Counted from the first letter of the stretch, positions 19,691 to 30,847 are shown. The stretch: DNA of 64,000 bases from Microbacterium lacus (GCF_002812805.1 NZ_NMUM01000030.1:124001-188000), one strand, 5' to 3'. The notes: generated by a model not told the origin, from the letters alone. Translations and numbers: made by a program.

Positions 19691-20934
19691 TGCCGGATAC
19701 ACGCACCGTAGACCACGTGCCCGTGCCCGGACCGGCCGCGACCGATCAGCGGCTGCCGGACGACGGGCGAGGCATGAGACGCCGCCGCGTTCTCGGCTGG
19801 ACCGTGATCGCTGCGTTCCTGATCCTCGTCGGTATCGCCGCGGCTCTGCTGTCCGGAATCGGAGCGTGGAACGAGCGAGACCGCCTCGACCCGGAGAGCG
19901 TCGGCCCCGGCGGCACCGCCGCGCTCGTGGAGATCCTGCGGGAGCGGGGCGTGGACGTCACCGTGACGCGTGACCGCGACGAGACGATGCGCGCGCTCGC
20001 TGAGGCGCCTGCCACCCTGGTCATGGCGGACTCGGCGATCCTGGGGGACGACGCGCTGCAGGCGATCTTCGACGCGGCGACCGACGTCGTCCTGATCGAT
20101 CCTCGGACGCGCGGCGTGGAGATGCTCTTTCCCGGAGCAACCGCCAGCGGCTTCGCACCCGCCGAGACCGTCGACCCGGAGTGCGAAACGGATGCCGCCG
20201 TACGCGCCGGTTCCGTGATGCCCGGACGCCTGGTCGAGCCGGGGACATCCGACGCCGTTGCCTGCTACCCGTCGGGCGACGGATTCGGTCTGCTCACGAG
20301 CTCGTCAGGGGAAGGTCTCACCGCAGCGTTCGACGGTCGCGACCTGATCACCAACGAAAACCTCGCCGCGGACGGGAACGCCGCACTCGCCCTCAACCTG
20401 ATGGGGCGGCTGCCGAACCTCGTCTGGTACGTGCCCTCCCTCACCGACAGTGACATCGCCACCGAACCCACCCTCGGCGAGCTGACCCCGGGATGGGTCA
20501 CCCCCGCAATCGTCCTCCTGGGCGCGAGTGCGGTTGCCGCCGCACTCTGGCGTGGGCGCCGCTTCGGTCCGCTCGTCCTCGAACGCCTGCCCGTAACGGC
20601 GCGGGCGAGCGAAACGATGGAGGGTCGCGGTCGTCTTTACGAATCCGGCCGGGACGCTCTCTACGCCGCGGACTCCCTGAGACTCGGCACGTTGGAGCGC
20701 CTCCGGAGGGCTCTCGCGCTGCCACCCGCGGCGAGCGCGACCGATATCGCCGATGCATCCGCCCGCCTCGCGGCTCTCCCCCACCAGGACGCCAGACGCC
20801 TGCTGATCGAGGATGAACCGCGCGACGAACGGGAGCTGATCGCGCTGAGCGACGGCTTGCGGGCGCTCGAAGCAGCCGTCGCCCGCGGAATCCGGGGCGA
20901 GGGCGATGCACAACCGGAGCAGACGAAAAGATGA
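19687..20934 (+). CDS. DUF4350 domain membrane protein
   Basis: A 415-aa protein. A membrane helix near residues 38-60 (VLGWTVIAAFLILVGIAAALLSGIGA) precedes the extracytoplasmic DUF4350 domain, whose start reads DPESVGPGGTAALVEILRERGVDVTVTRD. A second helix lies around 262-285 and a helical cytoplasmic end follows. DUF4350 resembles the GATase-like/ABC-auxiliary fold. It belongs to the MoxR/DUF58 operon by 4-nt overlaps at both ends. Exact function unknown. Confidence 0.85.
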   Translation: MMPDTRTVDHVPVPGPAATDQRLPDDGRGMRRRRVLGWTVIAAFLILVGIAAALLSGIGAWNERDRLDPESVGPGGTAALVEILRERGVDVTVTRDRDETMRALAEAPATLVMADSAILGDDALQAIFDAATDVVLIDPRTRGVEMLFPGATASGFAPAETVDPECETDAAVRAGSVMPGRLVEPGTSDAVACYPSGDGFGLLTSSSGEGLTAAFDGRDLITNENLAADGNAALALNLMGRLPNLVWYVPSLTDSDIATEPTLGELTPGWVTPAIVLLGASAVAAALWRGRRFGPLVLERLPVTARASETMEGRGRLYESGRDALYAADSLRLGTLERLRRALALPPAASATDIADASARLAALPHQDARRLLIEDEPRDERELIALSDGLRALEAAVARGIRGEGDAQPEQTKR

Positions 20935-21911
20935 CCATGGATGAGGGAGAACGGATGAGCGACGATGCCCTGCGGGAGTCGATGAACCGCGTGCGCGAAG
21001 AGGTGGGCAAGGCCGTCGTCGGACAGGACGGCGCGGTTACAGGCCTGCTGATCGCGCTACTCGCCCGCGGCCACGTGCTGCTCGAAGGAGTCCCCGGTGT
21101 CGCCAAGACGCTGCTCGTTCGTTCGTTCAGCCGGGCGCTCGGGCTGCAAACCACCCGCATCCAGTTCACCCCGGACCTGATGCCGGGCGATGTCTCGGGA
21201 TCGCTCGTCTACGACGCCCGCGCCGGTGAGTTCGAGTTCCGCGAGGGGCCGGTGTTCACGCATGTGCTGCTCGCCGACGAGATCAACCGCACACCCCCGA
21301 AGACACAGTCGGCTCTTCTGGAGGCGATGGAGGAACGTCAGGTGTCGGCGGACGGTGTCACGCGCCCCCTGCCGGACCCATTCCTGGTCGCCGCGACGCA
21401 GAACCCCGTCGAGCACGATGGCACTTATACGCTCCCCGAGGCGCAGCTCGACCGTTTCCTGCTGAAGCTCGTGATCGAAGCGCCCGACCGCGACGCCGAG
21501 GTGTCCGTCCTGCGTCGCCACGCCGCGGGATTCTCGCCGCGTGACCTCGAGGCCGCGGGGGTCGAGCCCACGGTGACGATCGCCGATGTGCACGCCGCTC
21601 AGCGGGCCGCGGCCTCCGTCGCCGCAACAGACGAGATGCTCGCGTACGTGGTCGACCTCGCCCGCGCCACACGGTCGAGCCCGTCGGTAGACCTCGGAGC
21701 AAGCCCGCGCGCGTCCACGGCCCTCCTCGCCGCCTCAAAGGCCTGGGCGTGGCTGGGCGGCTACCCCGCGATCACCCCTGACCACGTGCAGACGATGCTC
21801 GTACCCGTCTGGCGGCACCGTGTGCGGTTGCGGACCGAGGCCGAGATCGAGGGGGTGACGGCCGACGCGATCCTCCGCCAGGTCGTGCAGCAGACCCCCG
21901 TGCCGCTCTAG
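20931..21911 (+). CDS. MoxR-family AAA+ ATPase
   Basis: A chaperone-like AAA+ ATPase of 326 aa. Walker A is GVPGVAKTLLVRSF, Walker B VLLADEINRTPPKTQSALLEAM, sensor 1 AATQNPVEHDGTYTLPEAQLDRF, and the lid domain follows. MoxR proteins work with a DUF58/VWA partner to mature or activate envelope or metal enzymes; the partner here is the gene immediately downstream. The start overlaps the upstream stop (ATGA). Confidence 0.93.
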   Translation: MTMDEGERMSDDALRESMNRVREEVGKAVVGQDGAVTGLLIALLARGHVLLEGVPGVAKTLLVRSFSRALGLQTTRIQFTPDLMPGDVSGSLVYDARAGEFEFREGPVFTHVLLADEINRTPPKTQSALLEAMEERQVSADGVTRPLPDPFLVAATQNPVEHDGTYTLPEAQLDRFLLKLVIEAPDRDAEVSVLRRHAAGFSPRDLEAAGVEPTVTIADVHAAQRAAASVAATDEMLAYVVDLARATRSSPSVDLGASPRASTALLAASKAWAWLGGYPAITPDHVQTMLVPVWRHRVRLRTEAEIEGVTADAILRQVVQQTPVPL

Positions 21912-21919
21912 GGGGCGCC

Positions 21920-23245
21920 GTGTTCGTCACCGGACGCCTCGCGGTTCTCGTCGGCCTCGGCGTGGTGCCCGTCATCCTGCTCTCGCTCGCCGCGAGCGCT
22001 GGTAACGCGGGTGCCGTCGCGTGGGCCGCGGTTGCGGGTTGGCTCCTGCTCTGCACGCTCGTGGCGGTCGCGGATGCTTCGGCGGCCGCCGACCCGCGGG
22101 ACATCCGCGTCGAGCGCGACACACCGGGTCGTGCCCGACTCGGCGTCGCGGTGCGGGCGTCGATCACGGTCGCGGCCACGGGACGGCGGCGCCTGCGCGG
22201 TCTGCTGCGCGACGGGTGGGAGCCGACGGCGGGCGTCCAGCCCTCGCGTCACCGGCTCGATATCCCGGCGGGTGAGAGCCGCACGATGCCGGTGTCGTTT
22301 GTTCCGAGGCGACGTGGCGAGCGCCGCACGGCGTTCGTCGCGGTGCGCAGCCTCGGCCCGCTGGGTCTCGCCGGCCGTCAGGCCGTCACCCCCGCACCGG
22401 CCTCGCTGCGCGTCCTGCCGCCGTTTCATGCGAGCCGGCACCTGCCCTCTCGGCTCGCGCGCCTGCGTGAGCTCGACGGGAGCACGAGCGTTCAGGTGCG
22501 CGGCCAGGGCACCGAGTTCGATTCACTGCGCGAATACGTCCGCGGCGACGACGTCCGCTCCATCGATTGGCGTGCCACAGCGCGGGCGCGTACGACCATG
22601 CTCCGCACGTGGCGACCCGAACGCGACCGCCATGTGGTCATCGTGATCGACACGGGAAGAACGTCCGCCGCTCGCGTGGGCGACGGCACGCGGTTGGATG
22701 CGGCCATGGAATCCGCCCTGCTGCTCGCCGCCCTCGCCGACAGGGCAGGTGATCACGTTCACCTGCTCATGTTCGACCGGGTCGTCCGCGCGCGGGTGAG
22801 CGGCGTCCGCGGTACCCGACTCTTGCCGGCGCTCGTGGATGCCATGGCGGGCGTCGAGCCGCAGCTCATCGATACGGACTGGGATGCAGCGCTCGCGCAG
22901 GCCTCTCGGTTCACGTCGCACGCGTCGCTTGTCGTTCTGCTGACCGCACTCGACACAGCCAGCGCGAGCCGGAGCCTCCTTGCGCAGCTCCCGGCCGTGA
23001 CGGCGCGGGGCCGTGTACTGGTCGGCGCCGTCACCGATGTGATGATCGAGCAGACCGCGGCGAAGCGTGAGCGAAGCGATGATCTGTGGCTCGCCGCGGC
23101 GGCCGAACGCACTCTGCTCGACACACGCCGCCTCAGCGATGCGTTGATGCGGCTGGGTGCCGAGGCGATCCTGCGCGGACCGGATGACCTGCCCCCGCAG
23201 ATCGCGGACCGCTACCTCGCGCTCAAGGCGGCCGGCCGGCTCTAG
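21920..23245 (+). CDS. DUF58 domain protein, MoxR partner
   Basis: A 441-aa protein with two N-terminal membrane helices (VLVGLGVVPVILLSLAAS and AVAWAAVAGWLLLCTLVAV). A beta-rich domain and the DUF58 signature GTEFDSLREYVRGDDVRSIDWRATAR follow, then a VWA-like region starting HVVIVIDTGRTS. The MIDAS-like DTGRTS differs from classical DxSxS. The GTG start has GGGGG upstream and lies 8 nt after the MoxR stop. Last gene of the operon. Confidence 0.88.
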   Translation: MFVTGRLAVLVGLGVVPVILLSLAASAGNAGAVAWAAVAGWLLLCTLVAVADASAAADPRDIRVERDTPGRARLGVAVRASITVAATGRRRLRGLLRDGWEPTAGVQPSRHRLDIPAGESRTMPVSFVPRRRGERRTAFVAVRSLGPLGLAGRQAVTPAPASLRVLPPFHASRHLPSRLARLRELDGSTSVQVRGQGTEFDSLREYVRGDDVRSIDWRATARARTTMLRTWRPERDRHVVIVIDTGRTSAARVGDGTRLDAAMESALLLAALADRAGDHVHLLMFDRVVRARVSGVRGTRLLPALVDAMAGVEPQLIDTDWDAALAQASRFTSHASLVVLLTALDTASASRSLLAQLPAVTARGRVLVGAVTDVMIEQTAAKRERSDDLWLAAAAERTLLDTRRLSDALMRLGAEAILRGPDDLPPQIADRYLALKAAGRL

Positions 23246-23274
23246 GCATCCGTCGGCCCGTTGCCCGCGGCGCC

Positions 23275-23334
23275 GTTTGTTGCGGTGACGTTTGTCGCGG
23301 TGACATTTGTTGCGCGGACGTTTGTTGCGCGGCT
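23275..23334 (+). repeat. Four 15-bp tandem repeats before aqpZ
   Basis: GTTTGTTGCGGTGAC, GTTTGTCGCGGTGAC, ATTTGTTGCGCGGAC and GTTTGTTGCGCGGCT at 23275, 23290, 23305 and 23320. They lie in the 145-nt gap between the DUF58 gene and aqpZ and end 56 nt before the aqpZ start. Confidence 0.75.
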
Positions 23335-23390
23335 CTCGCGCCCGGCGAACCCGCGCCGCTACGCTCAGCACGAGAAGAGAGGAGTCCGCC

Positions 23391-24179
23391 ATGACGGAAC
23401 CCGCAAACACCCCCTCCACCGCGACAAAACTGGCCGCAGAAGCGCTCGGAACCTTCCTGCTCGTGTTCGGATCGATCGGCACGGCCCTGTTCGCCGCCAC
23501 CTTCGGAATCAGCGATAACGGAACGCCCCTCGGCGTCGGCTTCATCGGCGTCTCGCTCGCCTTCGGGCTGACCCTCATGGCGGGCATCTACGCCTGGGGC
23601 CCGATCTCGGGCGGTCACTTCAACCCGGCCGTGACCCTGGGGCTCGCCGCATCCGGTCGATTTGAGTGGAAGAACGCACCCGGCTACATCATCGCGCAGC
23701 TCGTCGGCGGAGCCGTCGGCACGACGCTGATCGTGCTGATCGGCCTGTTCGGGCCGGACGGATGGCTCCAGACCGCCCAGGACGGCGGCTTCGCCAGCAA
23801 CGGCTTCGCCGAAAACTCTCCGGGCGGCTTCGGAATCGGGGCGGCCATCATCGCGGAGGTGCTCTTCACGGCCATTTTCGTGCTGGTCATCCTCGGGGTC
23901 ACGCACGCGTCACGCGGCACGGGTCCGGCCATGGCGGGCCTCTCGATCGGCCTGACACTCACTTTCATCCACCTCGCGTCGATCCCCATCGACAACACCT
24001 CGGTCAACCCGGCCCGCTCGATCGCCACCGCGATCTACGGGGGCGGCGACGCCCTCGCGCAGTTGTGGGTCTTCATCGTGTTCCCGCTCGTGGGTGGCCT
24101 GATCGCCGGGTTCGCCCACCGTGCGCTGTTCGAGCCGAAGCCCGCCTTCCCGGCGCAGGCCGAGGCCCGGACGCGGTAA
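23391..24179 (+). CDS. aqpZ: Aquaporin, AqpZ type
   Basis: A six-helix water channel of the inner membrane (262 aa). Both NPA boxes are present, SGGHFNPAVTLG and DNTSVNPARS. The selectivity-filter His (TFIHLASIPIDNTS) and the Arg after the second NPA match water-selective AqpZ rather than glycerol facilitators. GGAG precedes the ATG at 23391; the open frame upstream covers the tandem repeats and is not coding. It is followed by a strong hairpin terminator and converges on katG. Confidence 0.93.
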   Translation: MTEPANTPSTATKLAAEALGTFLLVFGSIGTALFAATFGISDNGTPLGVGFIGVSLAFGLTLMAGIYAWGPISGGHFNPAVTLGLAASGRFEWKNAPGYIIAQLVGGAVGTTLIVLIGLFGPDGWLQTAQDGGFASNGFAENSPGGFGIGAAIIAEVLFTAIFVLVILGVTHASRGTGPAMAGLSIGLTLTFIHLASIPIDNTSVNPARSIATAIYGGGDALAQLWVFIVFPLVGGLIAGFAHRALFEPKPAFPAQAEARTR

Positions 24180-24199
24180 TACGCGCCCCGTCGCAAGCA

Positions 24200-24235
24200 C
24201 AGAGCGGCCCGCCCCCTCGGGGACGGGCCGCTCTG
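24200..24235. terminator. Bidirectional terminator between aqpZ and katG
   Basis: CAGAGCGGCCCG (24200-24211) pairs with CGGGCCGCTCTG (24224-24235). The 12-nt loop can extend the stem by three more G-C pairs. It lies between convergent genes. Confidence 0.8.
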
Positions 24236-24263
24236 GCGTCAGGCGCCGATCAGACGGTGCCGA

Positions 24264-27096
<2,833 letters not shown>

Positions 27097-27102
27097 GTCC
27101 CC

Positions 27103-27134
27103 AGTCTAGCGACCAGTTTTGATCGAATCAAAAC
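27103..27134 (-). promoter_or_regulatory. furA-katG promoter and Fur operator
   Basis: GTTTTGATcgaATCAAAAC at 27116-27134 is a 19-bp inverted repeat with perfect 8-bp arms. On the minus strand TTGATT (27126-27131) sits exactly 17 nt from TAGACT (27103-27108), giving a -35/-10 pair. The operator therefore covers the -35 box. TAGACT is 6 nt from the ATG. Confidence 0.85.
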
Positions 27135-27168
27135 AAGGGGCCGTGAAAATTCGATGAACGGATGCCTC

Positions 27169-28164
27169 TCACCCGGAGACGAGAATCGGCGTTCCCGTCT
27201 CGGATTCCGAGAGGTCGCCGGTCTCGCCAGCCCGCGCCGCCCGCCCCCCGACGAACACCATGTAGACGACGAACGCACCCAGCGCCAGGGCACCGATGCC
27301 GATCTTCACAACCCACGGCCACGGCTGCGCCGTCACGAAGCCCTCGATGATTCCCGACACCAGCAGGGCCAACAACAGCCCGATTGCCACGGTCGCCAGC
27401 GATCGGCCGGCGGATGCGAGTGCCTCGAGGCGCGTCCTCGGACCGGGTGCGATCCAGGCCCAGAAGATGTGCAGTCCCGCGGCTCCGGCGACGAAGATGC
27501 ACGTCAACTCGAGCAGCCCGTGCGGGAGGATGAACAGCACGAAGACATCGCCGCGGTCGAAGGCGAACATCACGGCGGCTGCGGTCCCGACGCCCACCGC
27601 ATTCTGCACCAGCACCATGACGGGCCAGAACCCGGTGATCCCGAACAGGACGCACTGCGCCGCGATCCACGCGTTATTCGTCCAGACCGTCCCCGCGAAC
27701 ACCGCCGCGGGGTTCTCGGAGTAATAGCTTGTGAACTCTTCTTCCGCGTAATACTGCAGCCCCGCCCGGTCACCGAGGGCGGCGACGAGAGCGGGATCGC
27801 CCGCCACCCACGCGGCGACGATCGCGACGACCGCGACGAAGAGGACGGCGATGACGAGTGTCGTCCAGCGCACCCGATACAGCGCAGCGGGCAGCTGAAG
27901 AGCGAAGAAGCGCGGCAGCGCTCGCAAGGGGTTGGCGCTTGCGCGCGTCAGGCGCAGTCTGGCCGCGGCGAGCAGGGTCGAGACGACGTCACCCTGAGGC
28001 GCCCGCCCCGCCGTGGACTTGATTTCGGCGAGATCGGCCGAAGCGGATTGGTAGCGTGCGACCAGCTCGTCGGCTTCGGCGCCGGTCAAGCGGCGGCGTG
28101 CCGAGAGCTCGCCGAGCCGTTGCCATTCGGCTGCCCGTGCGGCCGCCAGCGCGTCGAGGTCCAC
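27169..28164 (-). CDS. Stage II sporulation protein M (SpoIIM/DUF95) family membrane protein
   Basis: A 331-aa protein with a soluble helical N-terminus followed by about five membrane helices. The family features ARTILAG-like FTSYYSENPAAVFAGTVWTNNAW and the central FILPHGLLELTCIFVAGAAGL are present. Non-sporulating actinobacteria keep this family beside RDD, MoxR and DUF58 genes; the function is unknown and the sporulation name is historical. The GTG start at 28164 faces the RDD ATG across only 17 bp. TAGTTT ends 6 nt upstream, indicating a leaderless message. Confidence 0.85.
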   Translation of the reverse strand: MDLDALAAARAAEWQRLGELSARRRLTGAEADELVARYQSASADLAEIKSTAGRAPQGDVVSTLLAAARLRLTRASANPLRALPRFFALQLPAALYRVRWTTLVIAVLFVAVVAIVAAWVAGDPALVAALGDRAGLQYYAEEEFTSYYSENPAAVFAGTVWTNNAWIAAQCVLFGITGFWPVMVLVQNAVGVGTAAAVMFAFDRGDVFVLFILPHGLLELTCIFVAGAAGLHIFWAWIAPGPRTRLEALASAGRSLATVAIGLLLALLVSGIIEGFVTAQPWPWVVKIGIGALALGAFVVYMVFVGGRAARAGETGDLSESETGTPILVSG

Positions 28165-28169
28165 GCGCC

Positions 28170-28176
28170 TAAACTA
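28170..28176. promoter_or_regulatory. Overlapping divergent leaderless -10 boxes
   Basis: TAAACT (28170-28175) reads toward the RDD ATG at 28182 with a 6-nt gap. TAGTTT (28176 to 28171, minus strand) reads toward the SpoIIM GTG at 28164, also with a 6-nt gap. The two hexamers share five base pairs. Confidence 0.6.
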
Positions 28177-28181
28177 CCCGC

Positions 28182-29027
28182 ATGACGCCTCGACCCTCCC
28201 CGGAGGCCATCCACCTGGCCCAAGACGAGGTACTCACCGGTGAAGCCGTAGCCCTCGACGTCCAACCGACCGGCGTCCTGCTTCGGGCGGTCGGCGCGGT
28301 GATCGACATCCTGTTGGCTACCGTTCTGATGATCGCTGCATTGCTGATCATCACGGGCCCGCTCGCGCCGCTTCTACCCGAGGGCGCCCAACAGATGACG
28401 GTGATCGTCACGCTCGTTCTGGTGCTCGTCGTGCTTCCGACCGCCGTCGAGGCCACGACGCGGGGACGAAGCCTCGGGCGCCTGGCGGTGGGGACTCGCA
28501 TCGTGAGATCGGATGGTGGGGCCTCCGGTTTTCGTCAGGCTCTGATCCGAGCCCTCGTAGGCGTGCTGGAGATCTACTTCACCCTCGGCGTGGTTGCGGT
28601 GCTCGCCGGTGCATTCACTCCTCGATCGCAGCGCCTCGGCGATCTGCTCGCGGGAACGTACTCGCAGAGAACGCGCGTGGCTCCCCTGCCGCCCTCGCTT
28701 CCACCGGTTCCACCGATGCTCGACCAGTGGGCGTCTGTTGTGGACGTCGCACGCCTTCCGGATCGCCTCTCACGGAGGCTCGCGCAATTTCTCGGGCAGG
28801 CGCCGCGCCTGGCGCCCGCAGCGCGTGACCGCATAGCGGAAGAACTGCGTGATGAGGTTTCCGCTTTCGTCTACCCCATGCCGAACACCGATCCCCTCAC
28901 GGCGCTCTTCGGAATCGCGGCGGCGCGGCGCGACCGGGAGCTGCGCGCCCTCAGCGCCCAAGATGAGCGGAGGGTTGACCTCGCGCCGATCCTGGAGCGC
29001 GTTCCCCCCGGGTTTCCCCGGCACTGA
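28182..29027 (+). CDS. RDD-family membrane protein
   Basis: A 281-aa protein. Residues 20-155 are the RDD domain with three membrane helices (GAVIDILLATVLMIAALLII, MTVIVTLVLVLVVLPTAV, ALVGVLEIYFTLGVVAVLAGAF) and the family motif RGRSLGRLAVGTRIVRSDG. The C-terminal 110 residues are soluble, rich in Arg and Ala. RDD proteins may be small transporters or scaffolds; the role is not established. Probably transcribed as a leaderless mRNA. It ends near the convergent HNH gene. Confidence 0.85.
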   Translation: MTPRPSPEAIHLAQDEVLTGEAVALDVQPTGVLLRAVGAVIDILLATVLMIAALLIITGPLAPLLPEGAQQMTVIVTLVLVLVVLPTAVEATTRGRSLGRLAVGTRIVRSDGGASGFRQALIRALVGVLEIYFTLGVVAVLAGAFTPRSQRLGDLLAGTYSQRTRVAPLPPSLPPVPPMLDQWASVVDVARLPDRLSRRLAQFLGQAPRLAPAARDRIAEELRDEVSAFVYPMPNTDPLTALFGIAAARRDRELRALSAQDERRVDLAPILERVPPGFPRH

Positions 29028-29033
29028 GGGCCA

Positions 29034-29053
29034 CTTCGACGAGCTCAGCGACC
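29034..29053. repeat. Dispersed intergenic repeat element (half)
   Basis: CTTCGACGAGCTCAGCGACC lies in the 43-nt gap between the convergent RDD and HNH genes. From memory, close variants of this string recur many times between genes in high-G+C genomes. Only one copy is present in this window, so the repeat status rests on recollection. Confidence 0.35.
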
Positions 29054-29070
29054 GGGCGCGGCGGCGTGCT

Positions 29071-30354
29071 CTAAAACGGGGGTGGATCCGTGTTGGGGAC
29101 GAAGTGGATCGCTGGGGGTGGTTTGTCGATGTAGACGTGACCGCCCGGGGAGGTCCATTCCAGGACTCCGCCGCCGAGCTGGCGAACGGTCCAGGCCGTT
29201 TCGCCTTTCAGGACGTGATGGCGTTTGCAGAGACAAGCCAAGTTGCAGACATCCGTGGCGCCGCCGAACGCGTAATCGAGGGTGTGGTCGCGATCGCACC
29301 GGTGCGCGGGTTGCCGGCACCCGGGGAACCGGCAGTGCTGATCCCTCGCCCGCAGGAACCGCTTCATATCCGCCGACGGGGTGTACCGATCAACCGCAAG
29401 CACACACCCGGTAATCGGATCGGCCAAGACGCGATCCCACCCGGTCGCGTAGCCGGCCAATACGCGGGCCGTGGCGAGGTCGATCGGACAGCGGCCGACC
29501 AGTTCGGCCGGCTCATCCGTCACACCGGCGAGTGCGAGAGCCGGGACGGTGACGTTCACGATCCCGCGAATCGCCCCCAGCCCGCCGGCCCCGTCCGAGA
29601 AGCCGGCACCCGTTTCCACGGACGGGGTCACGGTGAGCAGCATGTCCGCCACCAGGTCCGCCCGGATCTGATCCAGAGTCCGCGTGTCCGTCGGGTCCGC
29701 GTTCTTCAACGCCTGGGCTTGTTGCGTGATCCGGTCGTGCATCGCATGGGCCAACACGGCGGGTTGAGCGGAGATGAACTCCGCCATGCCGTCACCGATG
29801 TCTCGCACACACGCACCCCGCAAAGCGCGAGCCTCCTTGTGCCGCTCCGCCAACGGACGCGGCTGCAACGACTCGGCGAGCCGCGCGAGCGACGCCCCCA
29901 ACCGCCCGGGCGTGGTCCCCTCGGCCCGGAGCAGCGCTTCGGCCTCGAATTCCGCCCGCGCTTCCGGATCGGTGAGGGGGAGTCCGTGTTCCATGATCAC
30001 CGCGACATGCCCGCCAGCGATCCGTCCCTCTTCCCACGCCGCGAACGTGGCCGGGAACGACTCCTCCAAAACCGCAGCGTCGTTCATGCGGCGCTGCACG
30101 GTCCGGTCGGACATGTTCATCGCTGCGCCGAGTTCTGCCGCCAAAGCCCGGAACGGCAGCTCCGCTTCGCGGGAGGAAGGGGAGGCGAGTTCGGCAACGC
30201 GTCGCGCACCGACGCGCGCGGCCCTTGCGAACAATCGCGCGAGCGCGGCCTCAGTACGCGCGTTCGCACGCCAGACTTCGATGCCCTCCCCAGCGAGCTC
30301 GCGCGCGATCGCGTCCACGCCCGTCGTCTCGACGTCACCATGGTTCGAATGCAT
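29071..30354 (-). CDS. DUF222 / HNH endonuclease protein (13E12-repeat family)
   Basis: A 427-aa protein of the widespread actinobacterial DUF222-HNH family. Residues 20-330 are the helical DUF222 domain. The C-terminal HNH nuclease fold reads CRFPGCRQPAHRCDRDHTLDYAFGG and NLACLCKRHHVLKG; the catalytic DH, the Asn in NLACLC and HH are intact, with cysteines that could bind zinc. Physiological role unknown; many genomes hold several copies. An ATG at 30384 is possible, but the ATG at 30354 has TAGAGT 7 nt upstream. A LexA-like box covers that start, suggesting DNA-damage control. Confidence 0.85.
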   Translation of the reverse strand: MHSNHGDVETTGVDAIARELAGEGIEVWRANARTEAALARLFARAARVGARRVAELASPSSREAELPFRALAAELGAAMNMSDRTVQRRMNDAAVLEESFPATFAAWEEGRIAGGHVAVIMEHGLPLTDPEARAEFEAEALLRAEGTTPGRLGASLARLAESLQPRPLAERHKEARALRGACVRDIGDGMAEFISAQPAVLAHAMHDRITQQAQALKNADPTDTRTLDQIRADLVADMLLTVTPSVETGAGFSDGAGGLGAIRGIVNVTVPALALAGVTDEPAELVGRCPIDLATARVLAGYATGWDRVLADPITGCVLAVDRYTPSADMKRFLRARDQHCRFPGCRQPAHRCDRDHTLDYAFGGATDVCNLACLCKRHHVLKGETAWTVRQLGGGVLEWTSPGGHVYIDKPPPAIHFVPNTDPPPF

Positions 30355-30367
30355 GTTCGAAACTCTA
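30345..30367 (-). promoter_or_regulatory. LexA-like SOS box over a leaderless promoter
   Basis: On the minus strand TCGAACATGCATTCGA (30360 to 30345) matches the actinobacterial SOS consensus TCGAAC-N4-GTTCGA at 11 of 12 fixed positions. The -10 box TAGAGT (30367 to 30362) directly precedes it, and the ATG at 30354 lies inside it, so bound LexA would block initiation. Confidence 0.6.
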
Positions 30368-30499
30368 CGGATGACCACCGACATCCGAACCCCGAAAATG
30401 GCCCGGAATCACACCAAAGGAAGGCGAAATGATGAGAGTTTTCACATTTACAACGAGCACGGGGTGTTCGACGACTCCTGACGCGAACGATGCCCGAGC

Positions 30500-30706
30500 T
30501 CAGGCGCGGAGCGTCTCGTGACGCACGACGACCCAGCCCTTGGGCACCGACATCCGCTCGGTGTGGATCGCGCACAGGTCATGCGCGTGCGGGTCGTCGG
30601 CAGCGCCGAGGGGTCCCAGAGCAGCCATCTGGTCGCCGTAGTCGTAGGTCAGCGTCGAGATGGCCTCGCGGGCGCAGCCTACTTTCGAGCAGAGTCTTCC
30701 ATGCAT
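30500..30706 (-). CDS. DUF3499 family protein
   Basis: A 68-aa protein with two cysteine/histidine clusters, LCSKVGCAREAISTLTYDY and HAHDLCAIHTERMSVPKGW. The spacing fits a small zinc-binding fold. The family (Rv3258c-like in mycobacteria) is conserved in actinobacteria next to a zincin-like gene and manA, and its function is unknown. The frame extends to 31195 but runs through the divergent zincin gene. The ATG at 30706 is supported by TACGCT 7 nt upstream and by the family start. Confidence 0.85.
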   Translation of the reverse strand: MHGRLCSKVGCAREAISTLTYDYGDQMAALGPLGAADDPHAHDLCAIHTERMSVPKGWVVVRHETLRA

Positions 30707-30713
30707 CGAGGTC

Positions 30714-30719
30714 AGCGTA
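30714..30719 (-). promoter_or_regulatory. Putative leaderless -10 box for DUF3499
   Basis: TACGCT on the minus strand, 7 nt before the ATG at 30706. Confidence 0.45.
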
Positions 30720-30835
30720 GTCGTGCGATCGGCGGCCCCGGCCGCGGCGCGCGGTGCCGGTTCAGACCTGCGCCCCGATGCGCGGTGCGGATGCCTGTTC
30801 CCCAGCCGACGAGGATTCACACCCGGGCATCGGCC

Positions 30836-30841
30836 TAAGAT
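30836..30841 (+). promoter_or_regulatory. Putative leaderless -10 box for the zincin-like gene
   Basis: TAAGAT, 6 nt before the ATG at 30848. It diverges from the DUF3499 promoter about 120 nt away. Confidence 0.45.
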
Positions 30842-30847
30842 CGAGGC

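Noticed and set aside
23261..23518. 85-codon frame encoding FVAVTFVAVTFVAR repeats before aqpZ
   Set aside because: It reads through the tandem repeats and into aqpZ in another frame, with no ribosome-binding site; the repeats are better treated as non-coding.
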